Numbered from the stretch's first letter, positions 9,482 to 21,061 are shown. The stretch is DNA of 64,000 nucleotides from Erysipelothrix rhusiopathiae (GCF_900637845.1 NZ_LR134439.1:62001-126000), one strand, 5' to 3'. Notes: generated by a model from the letters alone, not told the origin. Numbers and translations are program-made.

Positions 9482-9491
9482 ATATTCACAC

Positions 9492-11294
9492 CTACGATTC
9501 TATTATTTCAACAATGCCTCCAAAAAGTTCTTTTACCTTTTCGAGACTTTCATCTTTTTGTTCACGCTCTTCTACTTGCGTTGTATCGTGAAACGTTTTT
9601 GGTTCCATTGGTTCCGGTAAGGCGTTTTCTTTTGAAAGTACTAAGAATTTAGAAACTGCTTCAGAATACATTTCTTGCGTAATGGCTAAAATTTGTTTTT
9701 CATCACCAAAGAGCACTTTAGAGAAGTTATATAACTCAATTTGATTTCTCTGTTCCGCAACTTCTCTTACTGCAGCTTCATTTATAAGGGCAATTACAGC
9801 GAAAAAATGACTACTTAATACCAATTTTCCTCCGCTTATCAAACGGCTAGCACGTGCCCACTTAAGATCGACCTTATAGCGATCGATTTCTTGATACGAT
9901 GCATCATCTTGTATACGAATTGCTTTATCAGCTGTTACCATATATCGAACGACATCATCAACCGTTAAAAAAGATTCAGTTTGTTCGGTTGACACTTCAC
10001 TCAATACTTGTGTTTCAATAACAATTTCTTCTTCTACAGAATCTATATCCTTATCTTCTTCGAATGGAACACTCTCTTCAACAGGTGCTGGCTTCTTAAT
10101 TACTTCGATTTGAGTTGAAGTTTTTGGTTTTTGTGGCTTAATATTGTTTTCTGCTCTATAAATTTGTTCCGCTGTCATTGTTAGTTCAGTCTGTTGATTT
10201 AAATTCACATTTTTATTACTAAATGAATTAAAGACATCTACCATAGCGACTTCAAAATAAGTTGATTGATTCTGTGAGAATTTCATTTTGTCAGTATAAC
10301 TTAATAATTTTTCGATAACTTTCAAGCGTTCATGAACTTGAAGTGTTTCTGCGAGATAATGAATAAACATTAGACTGTTCTCATTAACCAACGCATCAGA
10401 CTTTGTATGTGAGTAGATAATTGAGTCTTTCAATCCACTGACTAAATCCATCATTAAACGATCGATATTAACACTTTTTTCATTCATCATTGCAATTTGA
10501 TTAACAAGTGCTTCCATCTGTTGTTCACGAATGCTATCAAACAAGTTGATTTTATCTTGGTCTGTAATAATGCCATTGGTATCATAAATTTGATTTACTG
10601 TAATTTGATCATCTGCGAGTACAATCGCTTGTTCTAGGATTGTTAATGCATTTCTAAGCCCACCACCGGATAAGCTTGCGATCAGTTTTGATACGCCTTG
10701 TTCGGCCTCTACATTTTCATTATTAAGGACATAGTCCAGTCTTTTCGCGATATCTACTTCACCAATTCGATTAAAATCATAGCGTTGACAACGTGAAATT
10801 ATAGTGGGTAATACTTTATGTATTTCTGTAGTAGCTAGGATAAATACCACGTGACTTGGTGGTTCTTCTAATGTTTTAAGAAGTGCATTGAAAGCCCCTT
10901 GTGAGAGCATATGAACCTCATCAATGATATAAACTTTATACTTTCCAAGTATCGGCGTATATTTCACTTTTTCGATTAGACCACGAATTTCATCTACACC
11001 ATTGTTACTCGCTGCATCGATTTCGATGAGGTCTGGATGTGTACCATCAGCGACGGCTAAACAGTTATCACAGGTTCCACAGATTACTTGATCTGGGTTC
11101 TCGCAATTCACTGCACGTGCAAATAATTTCGCGATTGACGTTTTTCCGGTTCCACGTGGACCACAAAAAAGATATGCGTGTGATATCTTATTTTTAGTAA
11201 TCGAATTTTTTAATACATTAACGACATGTTCTTGCCCCACAACTTCGTCAAGATGTGCAGGTCTATATTTACGATATAACGATTGATACGACAT
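9492..11294 (-). CDS. dnaX: DNA polymerase III subunits gamma/tau
   Basis: The clamp-loader ATPase that opens and loads the beta clamp. The 600 residues begin with YQSLYRKYRPAHLDEVVGQ. Walker A is GPRGTGKTS (about residue 45), a zinc module follows (C..CGTCDNC) and then HPDLIEIDAASNNGVDEIR. Walker B/DEVH is IIDEVHMLS, and the arginine-finger region is TTEIHKVLPTIISRCQRYDF. A low-complexity acidic linker (about residues 395-450) leads to the C-terminal tau domain. I did not find a convincing slippery sequence for a short gamma product. It is divergent from the sortase gene, 88 nt away, and heads the dnaX-recR operon. Confidence 0.97.
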   Translation of the reverse strand: MSYQSLYRKYRPAHLDEVVGQEHVVNVLKNSITKNKISHAYLFCGPRGTGKTSIAKLFARAVNCENPDQVICGTCDNCLAVADGTHPDLIEIDAASNNGVDEIRGLIEKVKYTPILGKYKVYIIDEVHMLSQGAFNALLKTLEEPPSHVVFILATTEIHKVLPTIISRCQRYDFNRIGEVDIAKRLDYVLNNENVEAEQGVSKLIASLSGGGLRNALTILEQAIVLADDQITVNQIYDTNGIITDQDKINLFDSIREQQMEALVNQIAMMNEKSVNIDRLMMDLVSGLKDSIIYSHTKSDALVNENSLMFIHYLAETLQVHERLKVIEKLLSYTDKMKFSQNQSTYFEVAMVDVFNSFSNKNVNLNQQTELTMTAEQIYRAENNIKPQKPKTSTQIEVIKKPAPVEESVPFEEDKDIDSVEEEIVIETQVLSEVSTEQTESFLTVDDVVRYMVTADKAIRIQDDASYQEIDRYKVDLKWARASRLISGGKLVLSSHFFAVIALINEAAVREVAEQRNQIELYNFSKVLFGDEKQILAITQEMYSEAVSKFLVLSKENALPEPMEPKTFHDTTQVEEREQKDESLEKVKELFGGIVEIIES

Positions 11295-11382
11295 ATTATC
11301 ACCTTTATCTCATTATATCATGGAGGACCTTATATTGATATTCTGTTTTACAATCTATATAATGTAATTAAGGTGGATAACT

Positions 11383-12006
11383 ATGGAAAACAATACTAAG
11401 AAAAAGAAAAAATTTAATTTATTTGGTTTTTTAGGAATTATGATGATCCTCGCAGGATTGGGAATAATCATTTATGATGTCGGTTCTTCTTATCTTGAAC
11501 GTGAAGCGCTCAAACGAGAATTACAAGATTTCCTTAATGCTCCCCTACCTCAAGATGATTCTGATGGTCCTTCAAAACAAGAAACTGATAAATGGGGATC
11601 AATCGAGATTGAAAAGCTTGATATCAACCATTTAATTGTGAAATCTGACGACTGGGGTTATCTCAATCGTTATGTTGTAGCCTGGAATCGGTCAATAGAC
11701 CCTCCTGGAGAAGGAAACTTCTCAATTGCTGGACATAATGGTCGTTGCGCAAGCTGTGTCTTCCGTGATTTTGAGAAGATTGAAAAAGGCGATACGATTA
11801 AATTACATCGTAAAGAAGATAACACTACTTATATATATAAGGTTTACGATAACTTTGAAGTTCCTTATACTGATACTTCTGTACTTAATGACGATGAATC
11901 TCGTGGAGCTACACTTACTCTTGTAACATGTACCGAAGCAAATGATTACAGCGTTAACCGTACAATCATTAAAGCAGAACTTGAAAGTTCTGAACCAACT
12001 CGTTAA
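11383..12006 (+). CDS. Sortase (LPXTG transpeptidase)
   Basis: A cysteine transpeptidase that cleaves LPXTG-type sorting signals and links surface proteins to the wall. The 207 residues have a lysine-rich N-terminus, one membrane segment (about 13-33) and a catalytic domain. The triad is visible: His in SIAGHNG (about residue 118), Cys in TLVTCTE (about 183) and Arg in SVNRTII (about 193). Cys in a TLVTCT context fits sortases of classes A or D; I cannot separate them. Two LPXTG proteins in this window (41.8 kb and 57.6 kb) are plausible substrates although they are not linked to it. It is divergent from dnaX and converges on tadA. Confidence 0.92.
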   Translation: MENNTKKKKKFNLFGFLGIMMILAGLGIIIYDVGSSYLEREALKRELQDFLNAPLPQDDSDGPSKQETDKWGSIEIEKLDINHLIVKSDDWGYLNRYVVAWNRSIDPPGEGNFSIAGHNGRCASCVFRDFEKIEKGDTIKLHRKEDNTTYIYKVYDNFEVPYTDTSVLNDDESRGATLTLVTCTEANDYSVNRTIIKAELESSEPTR

Positions 12007-12014
12007 GTAAAGAA

Positions 12015-12080
12015 ACAAATAAAAACACCGGATCACGGAACTAGGTCAGTTCCCATATTTGATTCGGTGTTTTTATTTGT
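12015..12080. terminator. Bidirectional terminator with 21-nt arms, overlapping the tadA 3' end
   Basis: Arms 12015-12035 and 12060-12080 are complementary over 21 positions, with one G-U pair and a 24-nt loop. The outer parts are A- and T-rich. The right arm encodes the last residues of the tadA fusion, whose stop codon (12043-12041) lies in the loop. Confidence 0.85.
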
Positions 12081-12937
12081 TTAGTCATTTTTATATGGGA
12101 AATACCAGCTTCTTCGAATATTTCCCCAGCTTCTTCGAATCCTTGCCGTTTATAAATGTTTATTGCACTTAATTGAGCATTAAGTTCGATTAAGTGAATT
12201 CCATTGTTCTCGGCTTGTATGATTGCGTAACGAACCAACTTGGAAGCAACTTTCTTATTCCTAAAAGGCTTTAGAACAGCAAGTCTTCCAACTTTCATGG
12301 TTCTATTAGCGGATATGAGCCTCATCGTCCCAATTACCTGTTCTTGTTTAATGGCAACAATATGCTCAACGCGGTTGTTTTCAAGTGTATCGAGCGCATC
12401 GTACTCCTCTTTTGGATCAATGTTCTGTTCATTAACGAATACTTCTTTACGAACTTTAAGATAACTTTCGAATGTATTTCTATCTGCTTTTTTGATTTTT
12501 ATTTGTTTATTACGTTGTTGTTTGAAAAAGTCTTTCATTAACTGTTTTGCTTTTTCTTCTTCAACTCCTGCAATTACTGTAGGATAGTGGTTATACCCCT
12601 CTATTTGAGTAAAATCAATAACCGATCCTAAGCAACCACTTTTCGGCTCCTTTGAACCGTATACAACAGTACTCACTCTTGATTGCATAATCGCGCCGGT
12701 GCACATTGCACACGGTTCGAGTGTCACATATAAGGTACACCCTTCTAAGTTCCATGACCCAAGCGCTTTCCCTGCTTGATCCATTGCAATGATTTCCGCA
12801 TGGCCTGAGGGTTGATGTTGTGTTTCTCGAACATTATGTCCTCGTCCTACGATTTGATTGTTATGAACAACGACAGCGCCTACCGGTACTTCTTCAAGAT
12901 TATATGCAAGAAGTGCTTCTTGGTATGCCTCATCCAT
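12041..12937 (-). CDS. tadA: tRNA adenosine deaminase TadA fused to a GNAT acetyltransferase
   Basis: Residues 1-150 are TadA, which deaminates A34 of tRNA-Arg(ACG) to inosine. The zinc and proton-shuttle motif HAE (SGHAEIIAMDQA) and PCAMC (LEPCAMCTGAI) are both present. Residues about 155-298 are a GNAT acetyltransferase with an acetyl-CoA loop (RFRNKKVASKLVRYA-type) and a terminal NAQLSAINIYKRQGF segment, like ElaA/YjcF proteins. No stop or frameshift separates the halves, so this is a real fusion unless there is an assembly error. ATG 12937 is chosen because TadA homologues begin at this point and the longer frame runs into the SRP RNA gene. The upstream SRP RNA and nearby dnaX match the Bacillus tadA-scr-dnaX neighbourhood. 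Confidence 0.9.
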   Translation of the reverse strand: MDEAYQEALLAYNLEEVPVGAVVVHNNQIVGRGHNVRETQHQPSGHAEIIAMDQAGKALGSWNLEGCTLYVTLEPCAMCTGAIMQSRVSTVVYGSKEPKSGCLGSVIDFTQIEGYNHYPTVIAGVEEEKAKQLMKDFFKQQRNKQIKIKKADRNTFESYLKVRKEVFVNEQNIDPKEEYDALDTLENNRVEHIVAIKQEQVIGTMRLISANRTMKVGRLAVLKPFRNKKVASKLVRYAIIQAENNGIHLIELNAQLSAINIYKRQGFEEAGEIFEEAGISHIKMTKQIKTPNQIWELT

Positions 12938-12976
12938 ATATTTGTGATGTTCGATTGATAACGCCCCCTTATATAC

Positions 12977-13062
12977 AAAAAGAGCCACAACACACATAAG
13001 AGCTAATGTAAGGCTGCTGCATTCCTGCCCTGACCTGGTTAACTAGATTATGTTGTTGTAGC
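12977..13062 (-). ncRNA. ffs: Signal recognition particle RNA (small 4.5S type)
   Basis: On the minus strand the segment around 13038-13011 reads GGTC-AGG-GCA-GGAA-TGC-AGCA-GCC. This is the invariant helix-8 domain that binds Ffh: a GNAR-type GGAA tetraloop, symmetric AGG/AGCA internal loop and flanking GGTC...GCC. The ends pair over about 14 positions (GCTACAACAACATAA with TTATGTGTGTTGTGGC), closing one long hairpin, followed by TTTTT at 12981-12977. At about 86 nt it is the short form without the Alu domain found in Bacillus SRP RNA. The promoter lies just upstream. Confidence 0.93.
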
Positions 13063-13068
13063 ATAGTT

Positions 13069-13096
13069 ATTATATCAAAACTGTCCTAAAATGCAA
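13069..13096 (-). promoter_or_regulatory. Promoter of the SRP RNA gene
   Basis: TTGCAT (13096-13091), 16-nt spacer, TATAAT (13074-13069). Transcription would start at about 13062, exactly where the closing stem of the SRP RNA begins. Confidence 0.85.
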
Positions 13097-13117
13097 CCTC
13101 TTAAACGACTATTTTAA

Positions 13118-13146
13118 ATGTTCCACGTGAAACATTATGGTATAAT
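13118..13146 (+). promoter_or_regulatory. Promoter of the HAD-phosphatase gene, overlapped by parS
   Basis: TGG-TATAAT (TATAAT at 13141-13146) is an extended -10. The -35 position (13118-13123) is poor (ATGTTC) and lies in parS. ParB loading here could interfere with initiation; that effect is inference. Confidence 0.55.
13119..13134. other. parS site (ParB-binding centromere)
   Basis: TGTTCCACGTGAAACA matches the 16-bp Firmicutes parS consensus TGTTNCACGTGAAACA at every position. It lies about 14 kb from oriC between the divergent SRP RNA and HAD-phosphatase promoters. The ParB that would bind it is encoded at 62.5 kb. It overlaps the -35 position of the phosphatase promoter. Confidence 0.93.
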
Positions 13147-13163
13147 TTTGATGGAGGTTTCTT

Positions 13164-13952
13164 ATGATTAAATTAATAGCTACTGATATGGATCACACGC
13201 TTTTAGACGATGATTCAAATCTACCCCGTAATTTTGAAGAAGTACTAAAGACGCTTAAAGATAATAACATCCATATGGTCTTGGCCAGTGGACGCACTCT
13301 ATTTAGCATTAAGAAAAAAGCGGTTAATTTCATTGATGATCTATCGTTTGTTTCTGACAACGGCGCCATTGTAGAGCACAACGGCGAGATACTGTATAAA
13401 TCAGTATTCTCTAAACTAGACGTAGAAACAGTAACAAAGGTTTTCCGTACATGTATCGAAACTTCGATTATTGCATCAGGTATTGATTGTGCCTATGTTG
13501 AACTCGGCGACCCAATACACGAACAATATCTCGAAGAGTATTATCCTGGGTTCGTTATTGTCGACGATCTCACAGCTGTAGATGTAGATTTTGTTAAGAT
13601 AACTGCATGCAGTCTCAATCACACGGTTTCTAATTTTAATGAGATCGTTAAAGAATCTTTAGACGGGCACTTTAATGCTGTAACTGCGGGAGCGGTATGG
13701 ATTGATGTAATGCATTCCAATGTTAATAAGGGATTTGGAATCAAGCACTTGCTAAACGCGCTTAATATCGACGCTGCGGACATTATTACGTTCGGTGACT
13801 ATCACAACGATATCCAGATGTTAGAGCTGGCAGGAAGCTCTTATGCAGTCGCTAATGCACATGGGGATGTTAAAGGCGTTGTCACTGAAGTTATTGAATC
13901 GAATAATGAAAATGCTGTAATGAATCAAATTCAAAAATTAGTAAAAAAATAG
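13164..13952 (+). CDS. Cof-type HAD-IIB sugar-phosphate/nucleotide phosphatase
   Basis: Soluble haloacid-dehalogenase phosphatase of the Cof family, 262 residues. Motif I is DMDHTLLDDDS (nucleophile Asp at residue 8, general acid Asp at 10). Motif II is LASGRT, the lysine of motif III is in the NKGFGIKHLL segment, and motif IV is ITFGDYHNDIQML. The cap lies between motifs II and III (about residues 80-185), as in subclass IIB. Such enzymes hydrolyse sugar phosphates, FMN or pyridoxal phosphate; the substrate cannot be told here. A GGAGG ribosome site precedes the ATG. It ends in a terminator shared with serS. Confidence 0.92.
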   Translation: MIKLIATDMDHTLLDDDSNLPRNFEEVLKTLKDNNIHMVLASGRTLFSIKKKAVNFIDDLSFVSDNGAIVEHNGEILYKSVFSKLDVETVTKVFRTCIETSIIASGIDCAYVELGDPIHEQYLEEYYPGFVIVDDLTAVDVDFVKITACSLNHTVSNFNEIVKESLDGHFNAVTAGAVWIDVMHSNVNKGFGIKHLLNALNIDAADIITFGDYHNDIQMLELAGSSYAVANAHGDVKGVVTEVIESNNENAVMNQIQKLVKK

Positions 13953-13979
13953 AGCCTATTGATTAGGCTCTATTTTTTT
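13943..13979. terminator. Bidirectional terminator between the HAD phosphatase and serS
   Basis: AATAGAGCCTA and TAGGCTCTATT form a stem around TTGAT, with seven A on one side and seven T on the other. It contains both stop codons (13950-13952 and 13958-13956). Confidence 0.92.
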
Positions 13980-15242
13980 CTTGAATCCCATGTAGGGTTG
14001 AAGTGCTTCAGGAATCAATACACTCCCATCTGCTTGAAGATTGTTCTCTAAAAATGCGATAAGCATTCTTGGTGGTGCTACAACTGTATTATTTAAAGTA
14101 TGTGCATAAACACGGCCTTCTGGCGTATCAATACGTATTTTTAATCTACGTGCTTGAGCATCTGTTAAATTTGAACAGCTTCCGACTTCGAAATATTTCT
14201 TCTGTCTTGGGCTCCATGCCTCAACATCAACACTCTTATTCTTTAAATCCGCAAGATCTCCAGAGCAACATTCGAGAACACGAACAGGAATATCTAGGGT
14301 TCTAAAGAAATCTACTGAATTGTGGTAAAGTTCTTCGAATAGTGCCGCGCTGTCATCTGGGTGGCATACTACAACCATTTCTTGTTTCTCAAATTGATGG
14401 ATACGGTATACCCCGCGTTCCTCAATTCCGTGAGCCCCTACTTCTTTACGGAAGCATGGTGAGTAACTTGTAAGTTTATGAGGTAGCGTTTCTCCGTCGA
14501 TAATAGTATCAATGTATTTACCAATCATGGAGTGTTCACTTGTACCGATTAGATATAAGTCTTCTCCTTCGATTTTATACATCATGTTTTCCATCTCTTC
14601 AAAACTCATTACGCCACTTACTACATCACGATGAATCATAAATGGAGGGATAACATAGTCATAGCCACGATCAATCATAAAATCGCGTGCATATGAAGTA
14701 ACTGCGGAATGCAATCGTGCGATATCCTTTTGAAGGTAATAGAATCCAGCTCCCGCAACTTTTCGTGCTGCATCAAGATCAATACCGCCAAACGACTCCA
14801 TAATATCAGTGTGATAAGGAACGTCGAATCCTTTATCGACAATATCTCCCACTGTATAGCGTTCAACATTCTCACTGTCATCTTTACCAATAGGTACATC
14901 GTCCGCAATGATATTAGGGATCTCCATCATTAAAGCTTTTATTTTATCAAACAAAGGTTCTTCGCGTTCTTCGATATCTTTAAGTTCGAGAGCGAAAGCT
15001 TGAACTTGTTCCTTTACAGCATTTGCTTCATCAATCTTTTTCTGACCCATAAGCTGACCAATTTGTTTACTTAAAGCATTACGTTGCCCTCTTAGTTCAT
15101 CGGCGCGAGTCTTAATTCCGCGATATTCAATATCTAGAGCAATGATTTCGTCTACCATATCCGCTTTATGTTCTTGGAACTTCTTCTTAAGGTTTTCCTT
15201 AATAAGCTCAGGATTGGTTCTAAATAGATTAATATCTAACAT
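13956..15242 (-). CDS. serS: Seryl-tRNA synthetase
   Basis: Class II synthetase charging tRNA-Ser (and tRNA-Sec where present). The 428 residues start with MLDINLFRTNPELIKENLKK, the family's N-terminal antiparallel coiled coil (about 1-100) that binds the long variable arm of tRNA-Ser. The catalytic domain has motif 2 (SPCFRKEVGAHGIEERGVYRIHQF type, split here for length) and motif 3 (NNTVVAPPRMLIAFLENN). TSEHSMIGKY is the serine/ATP site. AAAAGGAG precedes the ATG. Expression is governed by the T-box leader immediately upstream. Confidence 0.97.
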   Translation of the reverse strand: MLDINLFRTNPELIKENLKKKFQEHKADMVDEIIALDIEYRGIKTRADELRGQRNALSKQIGQLMGQKKIDEANAVKEQVQAFALELKDIEEREEPLFDKIKALMMEIPNIIADDVPIGKDDSENVERYTVGDIVDKGFDVPYHTDIMESFGGIDLDAARKVAGAGFYYLQKDIARLHSAVTSYARDFMIDRGYDYVIPPFMIHRDVVSGVMSFEEMENMMYKIEGEDLYLIGTSEHSMIGKYIDTIIDGETLPHKLTSYSPCFRKEVGAHGIEERGVYRIHQFEKQEMVVVCHPDDSAALFEELYHNSVDFFRTLDIPVRVLECCSGDLADLKNKSVDVEAWSPRQKKYFEVGSCSNLTDAQARRLKIRIDTPEGRVYAHTLNNTVVAPPRMLIAFLENNLQADGSVLIPEALQPYMGFKKKIEPNQ

Positions 15243-15253
15243 ATTTTTCTCCT

Positions 15254-15461
15254 TTTGAAAATAAAAAAAACACCTCTTAAGGGACGTGTAAACGTGGTGC
15301 CACCCTTTTTCATATGTTCCACGTGGAACATACCTTTAACAGATAACGGTTGTCTTCCGAAATGAATCTCTCCAGGGTGGAACTATAAAGTTTTATAATG
15401 ATTTTCACCAAGCATCATCTCTCTTAAATAAAACAGTTATATTAATCCCTCTCAACGAGTT
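15254..15461 (-). promoter_or_regulatory. T-box riboswitch leader of serS
   Basis: The minus-strand leader contains the T-box core AGGGTGGCACCACG (about 15305-15291). It is followed by a terminator stem with AAGAGGTG and a run of eight T (15274-15259). Further upstream lies an AGAGA element of Stem I (about 15423). The antiterminator bulge reads TGGC; the C pairs with a G discriminator base, as tRNA-Ser has, instead of the more common A. A UCC triplet in a plausible specifier position (about 15380) fits serine, but I have not folded Stem I. Uncharged tRNA-Ser would switch the downstream terminator off. Confidence 0.92.
15315..15330. other. parS site inside the serS T-box leader
   Basis: TGTTCCACGTGGAACA is a perfect 16-bp palindrome and a known parS variant. 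It differs from TGTTNCACGTGAAACA by one base. It lies 2.2 kb from the first parS, a few nucleotides 5' of the T-box sequence in the transcribed leader. Confidence 0.85.
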
Positions 15462-15467
15462 AAGTAA

Positions 15468-15496
15468 ATTATAGCGATTATCATATTTTAAGTCAA
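15468..15496 (-). promoter_or_regulatory. Promoter of serS
   Basis: TTGACT (15496-15491), 17-nt spacer, TATAAT (15473-15468). Near-consensus sigma-A promoter; start at about 15461 gives the 5' end of the T-box leader. Confidence 0.9.
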
Positions 15497-15509
15497 ATAG
15501 AATCGAAAG

Positions 15510-15534
15510 AAAAAGCAAGGAGTTTCCTCCTTGC
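15510..15534 (-). terminator. Terminator of the gyrB-gyrA unit
   Basis: On the minus strand GCAAGGAG-GAAA-CTCCTTGC is followed by TTTTT, five nucleotides after the gyrA stop codon. Confidence 0.93.
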
Positions 15535-15539
15535 TTATG

Positions 15540-18047
15540 TTACTCTGCAATTTCTATTTCTTTTTCATTAACAGGTTCTACTTGATCTGTTGTTTGTTCT
15601 TCATCTGGTTCCTCAACTGTAGGTTGAAGAATCGCAACTTGCGACACAGAATCTGTTTCACCAACGTTAATCAAACGAACACCAATCGTTGATCGTCCAT
15701 AAATTCCGATGTTACTGATTTCTGTACGAATAACAGTTCCTTCATTAGAGATGATTAATGCTTCCTCATCACCGTTAACTGCACGAAGTGAGACAAGGTT
15801 ACCATTCTTCTCAGTAATGTTTACTGTTTTAACGCCCTTAGCCCCACGTTTGGTGCGTCGGTATTCCGCGATGTCAGTACGCTTACCGTAACCTTTTTCG
15901 GTTACAGCTAGGATATATTGACCTTCACGGTCAGTAGCAATTCCTACTACTTCACCTTCATCAACATTAAATCCAATAACACCTGATGCTGTACGTCCCA
16001 TAGAACGGACTTCATTTTCATCGAATCGAACGGCCTTACCGTTGCTTCCTCCGATAATGATTTCATTATCTCCGTTTGTCATGCGAACACCTACGAGTTC
16101 GTCATCTTCACGAAGTGTAATCGCAATTTTACCGTTTTGGCGTATTGATTCAAACTCTTGAACTTCAACACGTTTCACAATACCTTGTTTTGTAACGAAG
16201 AATGCATATTTTGATTCGTCATCTTTCGCAACTTTAACGAGCGTTTTAACGGTTTCACCTTCTGTAAGGTTTAATAAGTTAACAACTGGTATTCCTTTTG
16301 ATGTACGGCTTGATGACGGTACATTAAATCCGCGAATACGGTAAACTTTTCCGAGGTTTGTAAAGAGTAATAGATAATCATGTGTCGACATCGCTATAAA
16401 TTGATCAACGGTGTCTTCATCGTATGTACTAATACCGCGTACACCTTTTCCACCGCGATTTTGTGTATTGAATGAATCAACTGTGGTACGTTTGATATAT
16501 CCATTCATTGTCATCGTAACAACAATATCTTCAACTGGAATTAAGTCTTCATCTAACATATCAATATCAGCTTCTACAATTTCAGAACGACGATCATCAC
16601 CAAATTTTGTTTTGATTTCGATTAATTCATCTTTAATGATTGTAAGCAATCGGTCGTGGTTCGCTAAAATATCTTTTAAATCAACAATTAGAATAGTTAA
16701 TTCATTGAATTCATTCTCAACTTTATCACGTTGCAATCCGGTCAAACGACGCAATTGCATATCTAATACTGCTTTAGATTGAATTTCTGTTAAATCAAAC
16801 GCTTCATTGAGTCGAGTAATCGCTTCTGGATCATCCTTGGATGAACGTATGATTGAAATAACTTCATCAATATGATCAAGTGCAATCATAAGTCCTTGTA
16901 GGATATGTGCGCGATCTTCTGCTTTTTTCAATTCAAATTGTGTTCTACGTGTAACAATTTCAATTTGATGATCACGATAGTGACTTAATACTTGTAATAG
17001 ATTTAATAACTCAGGTCTTCCATTAACAAGTGCTAACATATTCACCCCAAACGATGATTGGAGTGCTGTAAGACGATAAAGTTGGTTTAATACAACTTCC
17101 GCTTGAACTTCTCTTCGTAGTTCTACTACAATACGAATTCCTTCACGGTTTGATTCATCTCTTAGGTCTGTGATTCCATCAATTTCTTTATCACGAACAA
17201 GTGTTGCGATTTTTTCTACTAAAGTAGCTTTATTAACTTGATATGGGATTTCGGAAATAATAATTCGTGGTTTACCATTCTTCATTTCTTCGATATCCAC
17301 TTTTGCCCGCATAACTACAGAACCTCGTCCTGTTTCAAACGCTGACTTGATTCCACTACGTCCAAGTAAAAGTGCCCCTGTTGGAAAATCAGGACCAAAA
17401 ATATAATCTTCCATTAGTTCTTTGATTGTTATATCTGGGTTATCGATTAATGCAATCGTTGCATCAATTACTTCTCCAAGATTATGAGGAGGAATATTTG
17501 TTGCCATACCAACCGCAATCCCAGTACCACCATTAACAAGAACATTAGGGAAACGCGATGGTAGTACAACGGGTTCACGCTCTTCACCATCATAGTTATC
17601 AATAAAATCTACAGTATTCTTATTGATATCACGAATTAATTCCATTGAGATTTTAGACATACGCGCTTCTGTATAACGCATCGCAGCCGCACCATCTCCA
17701 TCGATTGATCCGAAGTTACCGTGACCATCAATCAACATATATCGATATGAAAATTCTTGTGCCATACGTACCATTGAATCATAAACAGCTGTATCACCAT
17801 GAGGGTGATACTTACCAATTACTTCACCAACAATACGAGCAGATTTTTTATAAGGTTTATCACTTGTCATACCAAGATCATTCATCGCATATAAAATACG
17901 GCGGTGAACTGGTTTCAAACCATCACGCACATCTGGCAACGCACGTGAAACAATAACCGACATGGCATAGGAGACGAATGATTTTTTCATTTCTTCAGAA
18001 ATATTACGTTGTTTTATTTTGTCATAACTCTGTGTATTATCTTCCAT
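15540..18047 (-). CDS. gyrA: DNA gyrase subunit A
   Basis: Breakage-reunion subunit of gyrase, which introduces negative supercoils. The 835 residues contain the catalytic tyrosine in [11 protein letters not shown] (about residue 124). The quinolone-determining segment is [12 protein letters not shown], with Thr at the position equivalent to E. coli Ser83; I cannot judge susceptibility from this. The GyrA box QNRGGKG, which opens the C-terminal DNA-wrapping propeller, distinguishes it from ParC. The acidic tail ([14 protein letters not shown]) is normal for GyrA. It is 9 nt downstream of gyrB, in the same operon, with its own terminator. Confidence 0.97.
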   Translation of the reverse strand: MEDNTQSYDKIKQRNISEEMKKSFVSYAMSVIVSRALPDVRDGLKPVHRRILYAMNDLGMTSDKPYKKSARIVGEVIGKYHPHGDTAVYDSMVRMAQEFSYRYMLIDGHGNFGSIDGDGAAAMRYTEARMSKISMELIRDINKNTVDFIDNYDGEEREPVVLPSRFPNVLVNGGTGIAVGMATNIPPHNLGEVIDATIALIDNPDITIKELMEDYIFGPDFPTGALLLGRSGIKSAFETGRGSVVMRAKVDIEEMKNGKPRIIISEIPYQVNKATLVEKIATLVRDKEIDGITDLRDESNREGIRIVVELRREVQAEVVLNQLYRLTALQSSFGVNMLALVNGRPELLNLLQVLSHYRDHQIEIVTRRTQFELKKAEDRAHILQGLMIALDHIDEVISIIRSSKDDPEAITRLNEAFDLTEIQSKAVLDMQLRRLTGLQRDKVENEFNELTILIVDLKDILANHDRLLTIIKDELIEIKTKFGDDRRSEIVEADIDMLDEDLIPVEDIVVTMTMNGYIKRTTVDSFNTQNRGGKGVRGISTYDEDTVDQFIAMSTHDYLLLFTNLGKVYRIRGFNVPSSSRTSKGIPVVNLLNLTEGETVKTLVKVAKDDESKYAFFVTKQGIVKRVEVQEFESIRQNGKIAITLREDDELVGVRMTNGDNEIIIGGSNGKAVRFDENEVRSMGRTASGVIGFNVDEGEVVGIATDREGQYILAVTEKGYGKRTDIAEYRRTKRGAKGVKTVNITEKNGNLVSLRAVNGDEEALIISNEGTVIRTEISNIGIYGRSTIGVRLINVGETDSVSQVAILQPTVEEPDEEQTTDQVEPVNEKEIEIAE

Positions 18048-18056
18048 TATGTCCTC

Positions 18057-21050
<2,994 letters not shown>

Positions 21051-21061
<11 letters not shown>

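Noticed and set aside
11148-11163. GGTTCCACGTGGACCA in dnaX, similar to parS
   Set aside because: Two mismatches to the palindromic variant (14 of 16), and it codes for the invariant G-P-R-G-T-G of the Walker A motif, so codon constraints explain it.
17573-17830. GyrA Thr in the quinolone-determining region ([10 protein letters not shown])
   Set aside because: Considered as a resistance mutation, but Thr at this position occurs naturally in other bacteria, so no claim can be made.
17937-17952. CACGTGAAACA half of a parS site in gyrA
   Set aside because: Only one half matches; the other four outer bases all differ from TGTT.
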